Program-made: the position numbers and the translations under genes
Source: Bog-756 sp963835465
GTDB lineage: Bacteria > Actinomycetota > Acidimicrobiia > Acidimicrobiales > RAAP-2
NCBI GenBank assembly: GCA_963835465.1
Contig: CAWIFR010000001.1
Span: 62,001 to 126,000 of the forward strand
DNA: 64,000 nucleotides
Reading direction: 5' to 3'
In this document: in pieces, positions 44,763-54,450 of the stretch
Numbering within the stretch: position 1 is the first letter of the stretch
Layout: the number at the start of each line of letters is the position of its first letter
The notes under the pieces: generated by a model
Told to the model about the DNA's origin: nothing
Seen by the model: only the letters and a program-made list of their open reading frames with translations
The model's database searches: none

Positions 44763-46331
44763 TCAGAAGAAGCCGAGAGGCTTGGTGCTGTAGCTGACGA
44801 GCAGATTCTTGGTCTGCGAGTAGTGCTCCAGCATCATCTGGTGGTTCTCCCGTCCCACTCCGGAGATCTTGTAACCCCCGAAGGCCGCTCCGGCGGGGTA
44901 CAGGTGGTAGCAGTTGGTCCACACCCGTCCAGCCTTGATGGCCCGACCCATCCGGTAAGCGAGGTTGCCGTTGCGGGTCCACACGCCGGCGCCCAGGCCG
45001 TAGAGGGTGTCGTTGGCGATGCGGACGGCGTCGGCTTCGTCGGTAAACGTGGTCACAGCCAGGACTGGCCCGAAGATCTCCTCTTGGAAGATGCGCATCT
45101 CGTTGTGGCCCTTGAGCACGGTGGGTTGGAAGTAGTAGCCCCCTTCCAGATCGCCGCCCAGGTGGGACCGGTCACCGCCAATGAGGCACTCGGCACCCTC
45201 CTGGCGGCCGATATCGACGTAGGAGGCGATCTTCTCCATCTGTTGGGTCGAGACCTGCGGCCCGATCATGGTGGTCGGGTCCAGTGGGTTGCCTTGGCGG
45301 ATCTGGGCTATCCGAGCGAGGCAGCGCTCCATGAAGCGGTCGTAGATGGACTCATGGATGAGCGCCCTCGATGGACAGGTGCAGACCTCGCCCTTGTTGA
45401 ACGCGTAGAGCACGAGGCCCTCAATGGCCTTGTCCAAGTAGTCGTCATCGGCGTCCATGACGTCGGCGAAGAAGACGTTGGGAGACTTGCCGCCCAGCTC
45501 GACAGTGGAGGGGATCAGGTTTTGTGCGGCGTACTGCATGATCAAACGCCCAGTGGTCGTCTCACCGGTAAAGCCGATCTTGGCGATGCGCGGGCTAGAC
45601 GCCAGGGCCTTTCCGATCTCTCCTCCGGGTCCGGTGACGATGTTGATCACACCCGGAGGCACGACATCCTGGATGACTTCAGCCAACTTGAGGATTGACC
45701 ACGGGGTGGGCGATGCCGGCTTGACCACGGTGCAGTTTCCTGCGGCCAGAGCTGGGGCGATCTTCCAGGCTGCCATCAGCAGCGGGAAGTTGAAGGGGAT
45801 GATCTGACCAACTACACCGAGCGGCTCGTGGAAGTGATAGGCGACCGTATCCTTATCGATCTCAGTTGAGCGACCTTCGAGGGAACGGGTAGCCCCGGCA
45901 AAGTAGCGGAAGTGGTCGATGGCCAACGGAATGTCAGCAGCCAAGGTCTCACGTACCGGCTTCCCGTTTTCCCACGTCTCGGCCACGGCCAGCATCTCCA
46001 AGTTGGCCTCGATGGCGTCGGCAATCGCATTGAGGACAGCAGCTCTCTCGGTGAGCGACGCGTCGCCCCAGGAATCCTTCGCCACATGGGCGGCGTCAAG
46101 GGCCAACTCGACGTCTTCGGGAGTCGATCGAGCTACTTCGCAGAACGGCAACCCGTTCACCGGACTCACATTCGCCATGTACTGGCCCTTGACCGGCGCC
46201 ACCCACTTTCCGCCGATGAAGTTCTCATAGCGCGGCTTGACCTCGACCACACTGCCTGGCTGCCCAGGGGCTACGAACACATCGCTCGAGACTGATGTGT
46301 CTGGCGTTGTCGGCTCTGCGGTCAGGGTCAT
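44763..46331 (-). CDS. NAD-dependent aldehyde dehydrogenase
   Basis: 522 residues from ATG 46331, with AAGGAGG 6-7 bases upstream. The catalytic residues are Glu278 in VELGGKSPN and Cys317 in NKGEVCTCPSR; the cofactor loop GFTGETTTGR is present. The GEVCTC form is typical of the ExaC/AldB branch that oxidises acetaldehyde and other short aldehydes to acids. The N terminus is about 30 residues longer than usual. It forms an operon with DUF779. Confidence 0.95.
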   Translation of the reverse strand: MTLTAEPTTPDTSVSSDVFVAPGQPGSVVEVKPRYENFIGGKWVAPVKGQYMANVSPVNGLPFCEVARSTPEDVELALDAAHVAKDSWGDASLTERAAVLNAIADAIEANLEMLAVAETWENGKPVRETLAADIPLAIDHFRYFAGATRSLEGRSTEIDKDTVAYHFHEPLGVVGQIIPFNFPLLMAAWKIAPALAAGNCTVVKPASPTPWSILKLAEVIQDVVPPGVINIVTGPGGEIGKALASSPRIAKIGFTGETTTGRLIMQYAAQNLIPSTVELGGKSPNVFFADVMDADDDYLDKAIEGLVLYAFNKGEVCTCPSRALIHESIYDRFMERCLARIAQIRQGNPLDPTTMIGPQVSTQQMEKIASYVDIGRQEGAECLIGGDRSHLGGDLEGGYYFQPTVLKGHNEMRIFQEEIFGPVLAVTTFTDEADAVRIANDTLYGLGAGVWTRNGNLAYRMGRAIKAGRVWTNCYHLYPAGAAFGGYKISGVGRENHQMMLEHYSQTKNLLVSYSTKPLGFF

Positions 46332-46553
46332 GGCTGCCTCCTTGGAGCGGATCAGATGCGGCGACGATGACCTCGGACATTGTTTGACATGGAGGGCACA
46401 CAGCACCATCTCTTTGAAGCCACCGTAAGGCGGTTGCGCAGTCGCAGGTAGGGCCGAAGGTCCCACCAGCGGGCAACGACCGGCGTGAGACCGCGTCGAC
46501 CAGGAGGGTCGCGGCGGCGACACTGGCCAGTACTCCCGCGGCAACGTCCAGGC

Positions 46554-48152
46554 CTAGCGTCTCGCCGAACCCCTCCATGAAGCGAGCTCGGCGACCGCTT
46601 CGTGTAGCACTCCCATTTCGCCACGACCGAGTCCGAGCCGGTCACAGAGGATGGCTCCGTCCCCAGCACGGAAGGCATCATCCAACTTGTCATCGACCAA
46701 CAGCTTGTCGATCAGTTTCAGATGGCCCGTGGGGACGTCGCTCATGGGTGGCAATCGGACGTTTCCCGCCTCACGGGGAACGAGCACCATGACGCCTCCC
46801 CCCAAGGCGTGGACCTCCAGCTCCAACTGCAACAGGGTCAGCGAGGTGAACCATCCGGCAGCCAACGTTGCGGCACTACCCGCGGTCACGAACCCGCAGA
46901 GCATGCTGTTCGAGGCGACGAAGCCAGCATCGTTGATGACCATGGTCGGACGCTCACTGAAGACGCTCACGATCACATCGGGGACCCTGACGCCAGGTGT
47001 CACGTACCACGGAGTCCGTAGCCTGCACTTATAACGCTGATCGACACCTTTGGCCTCACCGAGCCGGATGTAGGTACGGTCCGCAGTGGACAGCGCCTCA
47101 CTTGGTGCAGGAGGAAGGTACAGATCCTGGGCGACGCCATCAGGGGCGGCCGAGGTGCGGAGTCCCGAACCCCGCAACCGTCGACTCGACGTGATCGACC
47201 GAACCAGATTGCTTCGTGGGATACCTAGTTCGTCGACAAGGTTACGCGGTGGATGGAAATACGACTTGTCCCCACAGACGTAGCCGATGTTGAATGTCAC
47301 GAGCTCACGAGCCGGGACGGTCATGGGCTTGAGCCGATCGTTGATGAGATGCTGTGCGTCCTGGTTGAGCAGCGCTTCGATGAAGACCCGACGGCCCACG
47401 GCGATGTCGGCCACCGACAATCGGCCGGCCCGATAGACGTCGGCACGATCCAGATCGGCCAGAGCTCGAAACGCCTCGAACTCGACCACGTCGGTCGATC
47501 CGCCCGCTCCGTCGGCCATCAGGAGCACGACCTCCTGCAGGATGTCAGGAAACATCCGCTCCTGCACTCGAACGACTCGCAGGGTGCTGAACCGTGATCC
47601 CAGAAACCTCCACAGTGGACGGGCGTAGCGCACGTAGGTGAGCTCGTAGGGCAGCACCAGCGCCAGTCGACCTCCGCGGACCAGGAATCGGCTGGCGTGC
47701 AGCACGAAGGGCATCCAGATGCTCCCGCTCGTCTCCATCGGCGCGCCCAGCACCTGACGAGCCACATCTGCTGCAGTCGTTGCCTGACGCTCGGGGAGAT
47801 GACGCAGTCGGACGTAGGGTGGGTTGCCCACCACGGCATCCACCGGGAAGGGCTCGACCTCAAGAAAGTCCTGCAACCGCGCCTGACTCGGATCGATTAG
47901 TCCGCGGCCGATTGTCGATCGATAGATCGTAGGGTCGAGCTCGACGCCGGTCAGGTCAAGGTCGAGGGACCGGCTGGATGTTGCTCGGGACAGCGCCCCC
48001 AGGAAGGCCCCATCTCCCATGCTCGGCTCGAGCACCCGGTCGTCGGGGCCGCGGATCGCCCAGTGGACAAGCCAATCGGCTGCGTCCGGGCCGGTGTAGT
48101 AAGCGCCGAGCGATCTCGCCGTCGCCGACGAACCTTCTACCAGCGCGGTCAC
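46554..48152 (-). CDS. N6-adenine DNA methyltransferase (orphan)
   Basis: 532 residues from GTG 48152. The N-terminal LGAYYTGPDAADWLV, SAM-binding motif I VLEPSMGDGAFLGAL and catalytic motif IV VVGNPPYVRL are typical of TaqI/Eco57I-type adenine methyltransferases. The C-terminal half should be the target-recognition domain. No restriction nuclease, specificity subunit or BREX/DISARM gene lies nearby, so it may be an orphan epigenetic methylase or a remnant of a defence island. Confidence 0.88.
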   Translation of the reverse strand: MTALVEGSSATARSLGAYYTGPDAADWLVHWAIRGPDDRVLEPSMGDGAFLGALSRATSSRSLDLDLTGVELDPTIYRSTIGRGLIDPSQARLQDFLEVEPFPVDAVVGNPPYVRLRHLPERQATTAADVARQVLGAPMETSGSIWMPFVLHASRFLVRGGRLALVLPYELTYVRYARPLWRFLGSRFSTLRVVRVQERMFPDILQEVVLLMADGAGGSTDVVEFEAFRALADLDRADVYRAGRLSVADIAVGRRVFIEALLNQDAQHLINDRLKPMTVPARELVTFNIGYVCGDKSYFHPPRNLVDELGIPRSNLVRSITSSRRLRGSGLRTSAAPDGVAQDLYLPPAPSEALSTADRTYIRLGEAKGVDQRYKCRLRTPWYVTPGVRVPDVIVSVFSERPTMVINDAGFVASNSMLCGFVTAGSAATLAAGWFTSLTLLQLELEVHALGGGVMVLVPREAGNVRLPPMSDVPTGHLKLIDKLLVDDKLDDAFRAGDGAILCDRLGLGRGEMGVLHEAVAELASWRGSARR

Positions 48153-48478
48153 TGACTCAGGCCCGCGTCCACCACGGCGAATCTAGCCACCCTCCCCGAG
48201 ACGGTCGGGGATACCGACCCGTCGGTAGCACGGCTCCCGGTTGCCACCTGGGGAGGCTCCGCCGAGCAGAGGTGCCCGACCGGCGTCGAGGTGGCCGGTT
48301 GGGTTGGCGCCGTGGCCCGATGGATTCGGTGCGGTGTCCTGTTGGTGGTCGCCTTCGCGGTCAGAACAGCCGGACCGGGCACCCGACGACGGGAACTTTC
48401 GGCACTACGGAGTCAAGGGTTGCCCGTGATCGGTCGATAGGAGGAGGAGAGGGGCGTTGAGTACATGAGGGAGACCTA
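48153..48478. other. Divergent intergenic region
   Basis: 326 bp between the methyltransferase start and a small plus-strand gene. GC-rich, with no confident element apart from purine-rich GGAGGAGGAGAGG (48440-48452). Confidence 0.5.
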
Positions 48479-48625
48479 GTGGACCACGATCCCAAATCCT
48501 GCCGCATCTGTCTGCGCAATGAGCGGTTGCAGTTCGACGCCGCAACCGGCTTCCACTTCGTGCCGCACGACTCCGAGGCTGCCTTCCCCCTGTTCAGGCT
48601 CTACCCGATCGTCTCGGAGCACTGA
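48479..48625 (+). CDS. Putative 48-residue Cys/His microprotein
   Basis: GTG start after a GAGGGAG site 5 bases upstream. The sequence opens VDHDPKSCRICLRNERLQ and continues with FHFVPHDSE. Cys8 and Cys11 with His26 and His30 could bind one zinc ion. Codons have GC-rich third positions like neighbouring real genes. No family is recognised. Confidence 0.45.
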   Translation: MDHDPKSCRICLRNERLQFDAATGFHFVPHDSEAAFPLFRLYPIVSEH

Positions 48626-48771
48626 TCGGGTCCTCCAGGGAGGAGGGCGCTCCGGACAATGTCTCTACGCCAGGACAGGGGCGGTCTCCCGCCGGATCAC
48701 GGGCTCCGGCCGTCAGAGCCCGGACGGCCGTGCCGCCCGGGCCCCGGCCGTCGAAACGCCGGTGCGGGGGC

Positions 48772-49800
48772 TCACCGGCCTGAGGCCATTTCCGAGGCGA
48801 TCTGCCTGAGGATCGCGGTCGCCGAGCCCGACCTGATGGCCCTCCACCCCTGGCCGGCCCAGAGATTAGGCACGCTGGCATCACCTGCCTCGGTAGCGGC
48901 CGTGCGGAGCGGCCGGGTCAGGTAGTGGACCTCGGGATAGGCATTCGGGGCCAGATCCCCGTAGCGGAGGCAGAACTCATTGGCCAGCCCTCGGGCATAC
49001 CGCCCGCTGAAGGCTCGGGTTAGGACGGTGTCGGGATACGACTGGTCAAGCAGGGCCCTCCGATAGGGCACCGAGGTCCCTGCCTCCCTGGAACACAGGA
49101 AGGCAGTACCCAGCTGCACACCGATGGCCCCCCGTTCCCTGGCCGCCTGGGCACCGGCCCCGGTCATGATGCCTCCGCTCCCGATCAGGGGCACCTCCGT
49201 CGATTCTCGCACCTGCTCGAGGAGCGAGAGCAGTGGGCGTACGTTCGGGGCGAGATCGAGGAACGAACTTTGGTGTCCTCCGGCTTCGGTTCCCTGCACG
49301 AGCAGGAGGTCCGCTCCGGCACCCTCGGCCACTCGGGCCTCGTCCACCGAGGTGATCGTGACCGCCACCCGGCAGTTGGCGCGGTGGAGCCGGTCGACCG
49401 TGCTCGGTTTAGGGCACCCGAAGGTGAAGCTGACCATGTCCACCCTCGCCGCCTCGACGATCTCCACCTTCGAGTCGTAGGCGTCGTCGTCCCACCTCGG
49501 TTCGCCCAGCGCCACCCCCAACCGATCGGCCTCGGCCTGAATCACCCGGGCGTACCCCCACACTGGGCCGAGCTCTGCAGGCGACGAAGGACAGAAGAGA
49601 TTCACTCCGAACCGCGCGTCGGTGATCGACCGGGTTGCCGCGATCAGTCGGCGGAGACCATCGGGCGAGAGGTAGCCGGCGGCGAGAAATCCGTAGCCTC
49701 CGGCGGCGGCTACCGCTGCGGTCAGTTCGGGCGTGGACGGCCCTCCGGCCATCGGCGCCTGGATGATGGGCACCTCACTCAGGGGGTGGTGCTCGGGCAT
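48772..49800 (-). CDS. Nitronate monooxygenase/2-nitropropane dioxygenase family
   Basis: 342 residues from ATG 49800. FMN-binding TIM barrel with PIIQAPMAGGPSTPELTAAV, GADLLLVQGTEAGGHQ and LIGSGGIMTGAGAQAA plus GVQLGTAFL. The His in EAGGH is the usual catalytic residue. It oxidises alkyl nitronates or reduces related compounds. A 168-bp divergent gap separates it from the next small gene. Confidence 0.93.
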   Translation of the reverse strand: MPEHHPLSEVPIIQAPMAGGPSTPELTAAVAAAGGYGFLAAGYLSPDGLRRLIAATRSITDARFGVNLFCPSSPAELGPVWGYARVIQAEADRLGVALGEPRWDDDAYDSKVEIVEAARVDMVSFTFGCPKPSTVDRLHRANCRVAVTITSVDEARVAEGAGADLLLVQGTEAGGHQSSFLDLAPNVRPLLSLLEQVRESTEVPLIGSGGIMTGAGAQAARERGAIGVQLGTAFLCSREAGTSVPYRRALLDQSYPDTVLTRAFSGRYARGLANEFCLRYGDLAPNAYPEVHYLTRPLRTAATEAGDASVPNLWAGQGWRAIRSGSATAILRQIASEMASGR

Positions 49801-49968
49801 GGCCCTGCATCCTTTCTGGCCGCGTGGCTCGCTCGGTCCCGAGGAGGTCGTCGGAGAAACGTGGCCAACGCTATCGAAGGACGTTGTTGAGCCAAAGAAT
49901 CCACGCCGACCCTCGACCGGGGCAGCACTTCTTTCAAGCGCGCGTTCCCACACGCCGACAAGACTGCT

Positions 49969-50157
49969 ATGGACACTTCCGGGAAATCGGCGCCCGACCA
50001 TCGACCCACCGCCCACGAGCTCAGAACCCGCTACCGCTGCCGCATGTGCCACAAGCAGTGCTTCATCCCCTGCCGACTTACCGTCGGGGAGTTCGGGCGA
50101 CTGGAGGGGGGAGGCCCCGACGGGGAGCTCCCCCTCGATTCGGGCGGGTGGCCCTGA
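49969..50157 (+). CDS. Putative 62-residue four-cysteine microprotein
   Basis: ATG 49969. Cysteines 24, 27, 31 and 35 in YRCRMCHKQCFIPC form a compact zinc-ribbon-like or Fe-S-like cluster. Codon use is GC-rich as in real genes. It ends 48 bp before the DUF2236 gene and may be co-transcribed with it. No family is recognised. Confidence 0.45.
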   Translation: MDTSGKSAPDHRPTAHELRTRYRCRMCHKQCFIPCRLTVGEFGRLEGGGPDGELPLDSGGWP

Positions 50158-50205
50158 ACTCCGGCCGAACCATCGTCGACGGCTCAGGCCGGTAGGGTCA
50201 CCTCC

Positions 50206-51153
50206 GTGTACCGGCTCCCTCCCATCGACGAGGCGCGATCCACTGGTCAGCTCGTCACCACCGACTCCATCCGAAGGGTGCGCAGCCGAGTGCAGCACCA
50301 GGTTCGCCGCTCCCTCGGCATAACCGGCGAGGCCCGCATTCCTTGCGACGACCCGGAGGAGGCCTATTTCCCACCCGACTCCATCACCCGGCAGATCCAC
50401 TCCGATCTCCCGGCCATGCTCATCGGCGGCATCGCTGCCCTCCTGTTCCAGATGCTCCACCCCCTGGCCATGGCCGGAGTGGCCGAGTTCTCGAACTACC
50501 GCCAGGACCCGCTGGGCCGTCTCGAGCGCACGGCTGCCTTCCTCGGCACCACCACCTTCCGGACCCGGGACGAGGCCGAGGTGGCCGTCCAGCGCGTCCG
50601 CAACGTGCACCGCCAGGTTGCAGGCATAGCCCCCGACGGCCGACCGTACTCGGCCGACGACCCAGCGCTCATCACCTGGGTGCATGCCGCCGAGGTCCGG
50701 AGCTTCCTCAACGCCGCGTTGGCCTATGGGCCCCGTTCCCTCTCCGCAGCCGAGCAGGATCGGTACGTGGACGAGATGGCCCGCGTGGCCGTGGCCCTCG
50801 GCGCCATCGACGTCCCCCGGCATGTGGCCGGCCTCGAGGAGTACTTCGCTTCGATCCGACCTGAACTCCAATTCACCGCCGAGGCCAGGACGGCGAGGAA
50901 CTTCGTGCTGCGCGGCGTCGGACGTTGGCCGCATGAGATCACCACGTACGGACTGCTGGTGGCTGCCGCACAGGGGGTGCTGCCTCCGTGGGCCAGGCGC
51001 CAGCTTCGCCTAGCTCACGTTCCGGCCGGGGACCGTCTGGCCGTGCGTCCGGCCGCCCGGGCCTTCAGTTCGGCTCTGCGGTGGGTCGCCGCACCCCCGG
51101 AACCGGCTGCTCCTCCGGCATCACCGCCGAAGCTACTCCCGACTGCCAGCTAG
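50206..51153 (+). CDS. DUF2236 (MpaB/latex-clearing-like) oxygenase
   Basis: 315 residues from GTG 50206. All-helical DUF2236 domain with LIGGIAALLFQMLHPLAMAG, FSNYRQDPLGRLERTAAFL, FGTTTF-like GTTTFRT and ITWVHAAEVRSFL, containing the conserved histidines expected to bind heme or metal. Members include the Streptomyces-type latex-clearing Lcp relatives and fungal MpaB. The substrate here is unknown. The 3' end overlaps the convergent hydrolase stop by 4 bp. Confidence 0.88.
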   Translation: MYRLPPIDEARSTGQLVTTDSIRRVRSRVQHQVRRSLGITGEARIPCDDPEEAYFPPDSITRQIHSDLPAMLIGGIAALLFQMLHPLAMAGVAEFSNYRQDPLGRLERTAAFLGTTTFRTRDEAEVAVQRVRNVHRQVAGIAPDGRPYSADDPALITWVHAAEVRSFLNAALAYGPRSLSAAEQDRYVDEMARVAVALGAIDVPRHVAGLEEYFASIRPELQFTAEARTARNFVLRGVGRWPHEITTYGLLVAAAQGVLPPWARRQLRLAHVPAGDRLAVRPAARAFSSALRWVAAPPEPAAPPASPPKLLPTAS

Positions 51154-51952
51154 CCCAGAGGGCCCAGCAGGAACCGGGTCAGGTCGTTGAAGCTCTCCGG
51201 TGCCTGGGCCAGAAAGGCATGGCCGCCCTCGTAGATGTGGAGTTCGGCGCCCGGGATGGCCGTGGCCATCGCTTCGCTGTTGCGCACAGGAGCGATCCCG
51301 TCATACCGACCGCACCCGATGAAGGTCGGGCAGCAGACGGCGGACAGTCGGTCCCAGGTGTCGTGGGTGCTCCGGGCCTGCAGTTGCTCGTGGATCCCCC
51401 GCTGGCGATGGTGGTCGGTCTCGGCGGCACGCGGCTTCCAAGATCGCCACCAGTGCGCCATCATCTGGATGGGCCTCCAGCCAGGCGTCATCGAACCTCG
51501 AGTCCAGAAGGGTTCGGCGACGGAGGTTCCGAACCCCGGGCTCGAGGACTCTCCAACTCGTGCAACGGGAATGAGGAGCCGCCCCGCCCACCGGACGAGG
51601 TGCACAGCAAGGCCAGTCGCTCTACCCGCTTCGGATAGGAAACGGCCAGTTCCATCGCCACCATCCCACCAAAGCTCATCCCGACCACCAGGGCCGACGC
51701 CCATCCAGCGGCGTCCAGCACGGACACGGCATCCTCGGCGCAGTCGGCCATGGTGTACTCGGCGGTGACCTCGCCGCTGCGCCCCAACCCACGATGGTCG
51801 AAGGCCAGCACCTCGAATCGCGAAGCCAGACCGGCGGTGATCGGGGCAGAGTCGACCAGCGTCACCCCGGACCCATTGACGAAGAGCAGGTGGGGCCCGG
51901 ATCCGGAGACCTCGAAATAGAGGTCGGGCCCCTCAGACGAGGCGAACGGCAT
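51150..51952 (-). CDS. Alpha/beta hydrolase (frameshifted twice)
   Basis: Hydrolase readable in three successive frames, each offset by one extra base. Frame one: LYFEVSGSGPHLLFVNGSG, LAFDHRGLGRSG and the nucleophile elbow VVGMSFGGMVAMEL. Frame two: LLDSRFDDAWLEAHPDDGA. Frame three: CGRYDGIAPVRNSEAMATA and IYEGGHAFLAQAPE with the catalytic His. Corrected length is 266 residues. The Ser-Asp-His triad is complete. The substrate is unknown (esterase or lactonase type). Confidence 0.88.
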
Positions 51953-53481
51953 CTCGATCCCGGGCCGCAGTCATCGGCCGAGTATGGCACGGGCGCCGGG
52001 CCGCTAGGCGGGCGGTCCGGACCGGTATCGCCGGCGACGCCACACCAGCCAGCCGGCCCGCCCCGGCGAGGACGCTGGCACCCGCTACGACGCCGATCGC
52101 CGCCACCGCGGCTGACGCTCCCGTTCCAGTCCCGACCGCCCCCGTGGTGGCGGAGGGACCAGGTGCCGAGGAGGAGGACGGGTGGGTGGTGGCCGACGAC
52201 GAAGTGCTCGACATGGTGAAGGCCACCACCCGGTCGGCCGACGCCGCCGACCAGCAGGCCGTCCCCGACGCTCGGGGTCGGGAAGTGGTTGGCCGGTGAG
52301 CCGATGGCGGCCCGCTGGCGGATCGCACCGGTAGTCGGGTCCAAGCCCGACAGTGCGCCATCGCCACCGATCGTCCACACCAGGCCCGCAGCGACGATCG
52401 GAGGGCCTCCCCCGGTCCCCGAGCTTCCACACCAGTCGAAGGGAGGCTGGAGAGGCACCGACCCGGACCGCGATGACCCCACTCAGACAGGGCAGGTAGA
52501 CCACCTGCCCCACGACGGCACTACCCCCGACCACGTCGTCGCCACAGATCGAGCCCAACGAGGCCCGTGCTCCGCCGATCCCCCCGAGACGGGCACCGTC
52601 GAGCAGGTAGGCGATGCCCGCCTTGCCCGCGATCAGCACCTGTCCGTCGGCCAGCAGCACCGGAGCCATCGACAGGTCCAGGTCCGAGGCGTTGTCCGAC
52701 GGCCATGATGCCGGCGCGAAGTACTGCACGAGCTGCATGCCCGGGCTGAGCTCGAGCACCGAGTCGCTGTAGTCGTAGGGTTGGATGCCCGAGGTCACCG
52801 ATCCGTTGCCAACCCCGACCCAGACGCGGCCCGCACCGTCGACCGCCGGGGCGGCCCCACCCATCCACACCGCCCCCTGTGACTGACCGGGGCCGCGGTC
52901 GACGCCGAAGGCGGCCAGGGTGCCTCCAGCCTCGTCCACACCGACGACCCAGCCCCGGTAGGTGGAGCAGTCGCCGTAATTGCCGCCGAAACCGAACACC
53001 ACCCGGCCCGAGGTCAGGGTCAGTCCGGTCCGCTGGAGGAGGGCGGCGGGATCGGAACCGGGGGGATCTACCACCTCGGTCAGCTCGATGGCGCCGGTCG
53101 CCGTGTCAGCCCCACCAGCACGTGGGCGGGGCGGCCCCGCACCAGTTCGTCGGCGACCACGAATACCTCGTTTCTCCCCGGGTCGATGACCGGCGTGCCG
53201 GTGATCCCCACGGTGGGCTCGATGTCGCCACAGGGAAGGCTCGAGGCCGGTACCGGCGTGGCCAGATGGTTGGACCAGACCACGGCCCGGTGGCCGAGGA
53301 CAGGGCGTAGACGGTGTCGTGCTCGGTGGCCACGTAGACCCGGCCCCCGGCGATCAGCGGCTCGCCGTAGAGCTCACCGTCGAGCACGGGCGAGGTCCAC
53401 GCCCGGCGTGCTGGTGGTCACCGACGACCAGGCCCTGGCGACTCCGCCCGTGCCGGCCGGATCCCGGTGGTACACGGTCCA
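51933..53481 (-). CDS. PQQ-like beta-propeller membrane protein (multiply frameshifted)
   Basis: Blades of an outer-surface beta-propeller (BamB/PQQ-dehydrogenase-like repeat) can be followed through several frames: LYGEPLIAGGRVYVATEHDT, VGITGTPVIDPGRNEVFVVA, GAVWMGGAAPAVDGAGRVWV and GLVWTIGGDGALSGLDPTTG. At least two bases appear lost (near 53295 and 53110) and two gained (near 52425 and 52240). The C terminus has a Ser/Thr-rich linker and one transmembrane helix (AVAAIGVVAGASVLAGAG). The 5' end is unresolved. Likely a secreted, membrane-anchored scaffold; catalytic residues were not identified. Confidence 0.7.
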
Positions 53482-53695
53482 AGCGCCCGGGTCCGTGGTC
53501 GGTGTGGCCGCGGTGGTTGCCGGGCCGGCTCGCCGAGGTCGGCCCGATCACCATCGACAGCGAGCACGCAGCGACCGAGCAACCACGAGGCCGCCCGCCC
53601 ACGACGTGGGCCCGCCCCCCGGCCCGGAGGCGCTCAACCGGGCCTAGCGTGCGCTGGTCATCCGAGCCAGACTACCCAGCCCCTGCCCGGACGGC

Positions 53696-54290
53696 TCAGG
53701 CCACCGACGGGCCCTGCTGCCGGACGGACTCGACCGACTCCATGGCGGCTCGGAGGTCGGGCAGCCACGTCTCGGCGTTGGTGGCCACGAGCTTCACGCA
53801 CCAGAGCAGGGCGTCGGACCGGCTCCGGGCCACACCGCTGTCGACCAGGGTGTCGAGCACCAGCCGCTCCGGCTGGCGGAGCCGGGTCATGACCGGGACC
53901 GAAAGATTGGTGAACACCTGCCTGGTGCCACCGGCCTCGGCACCCCAGGCGATGTTGCGCCCGAACAGGTGCTCGGCCTCGCGGGCGACGGCCATGCGCT
54001 CCTCCCGGGTCTCCTCCCGGAAGCGGGAGATGCCGGCCGGCCTCGGCGGCCGCCATCGTCACGTCGTCGGCACCCGTCGGGGACCTCCGGTGCGGACAGC
54101 CCTCCCGACGATCAGGATCTCGTCCCGGTCGACCACCACGGTCGGGCGCCCCCTCGAACCAAGGGTCGGGGAGCCGGCCGGTCAACCAGCCCGCTAGTCC
54201 CTCCGTCGACGGCTTCTCCTCGGCCACCCACCGGCGGGGCCGACCCGGACGACCCCTGGTCCGGCGTCCACTGCTCGTTGCTTGCTGCAT
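53696..54290 (-). CDS. Conserved actinobacterial protein with AT-hook-like N terminus (frameshifted)
   Basis: Start ATG 54290 with GGAGGAGG 5-12 bases upstream. The N terminus contains RTRGRPGRPRRW, an AT-hook-like RGRP core, then STEGLAGWLTGRLPDPWFEG. Other frames continue TVVVDRDEILIVGRAVR, TMAAAEAGR, SRFREETREER and finally AEHLFGRNIAWGAEAG, LSVPVMTRLRQPERLVLDTL and GVARSRSDALLWCVKLVA. About four single-base errors are needed. The family is conserved in actinobacteria as far as I recall but has no function. An extremely AT-rich block lies directly upstream. Confidence 0.65.
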
Positions 54291-54312
54291 GATGGCCTCC
54301 TCCGGTCCGGTC

Positions 54313-54355
54313 CTAATTACTTAAATACAATACTTAGTTATAATAACAACTTAGC
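54313..54355 (-). promoter_or_regulatory. AT-rich upstream block with ACTTA repeats
   Basis: About 43 bp of nearly pure A/T in very GC-rich surroundings, 25 bp upstream of the AT-hook-like gene. ACTTA occurs three times on the plus strand (54319, 54332 and 54349). On the minus strand it offers -10-like TATTGT. Probably the promoter, and possibly a binding site for the gene's own product. Confidence 0.55.
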
Positions 54356-54450
54356 ACGGCACTTCAGTCAGGCAGGCCGACCGGGGCACGGACGAGTCGA
54401 TGGGCACGGAGGTGAGCCGTGGCCGGACCGGCGGGAAGCGTGCGCCGGGC

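Noticed and set aside
46225..46578. Open frame between the ALDH and methyltransferase genes (MEGFGETLGL...)
   Set aside because: It overlaps both genes, has no similarity and reads through the ALDH ribosome-binding site.
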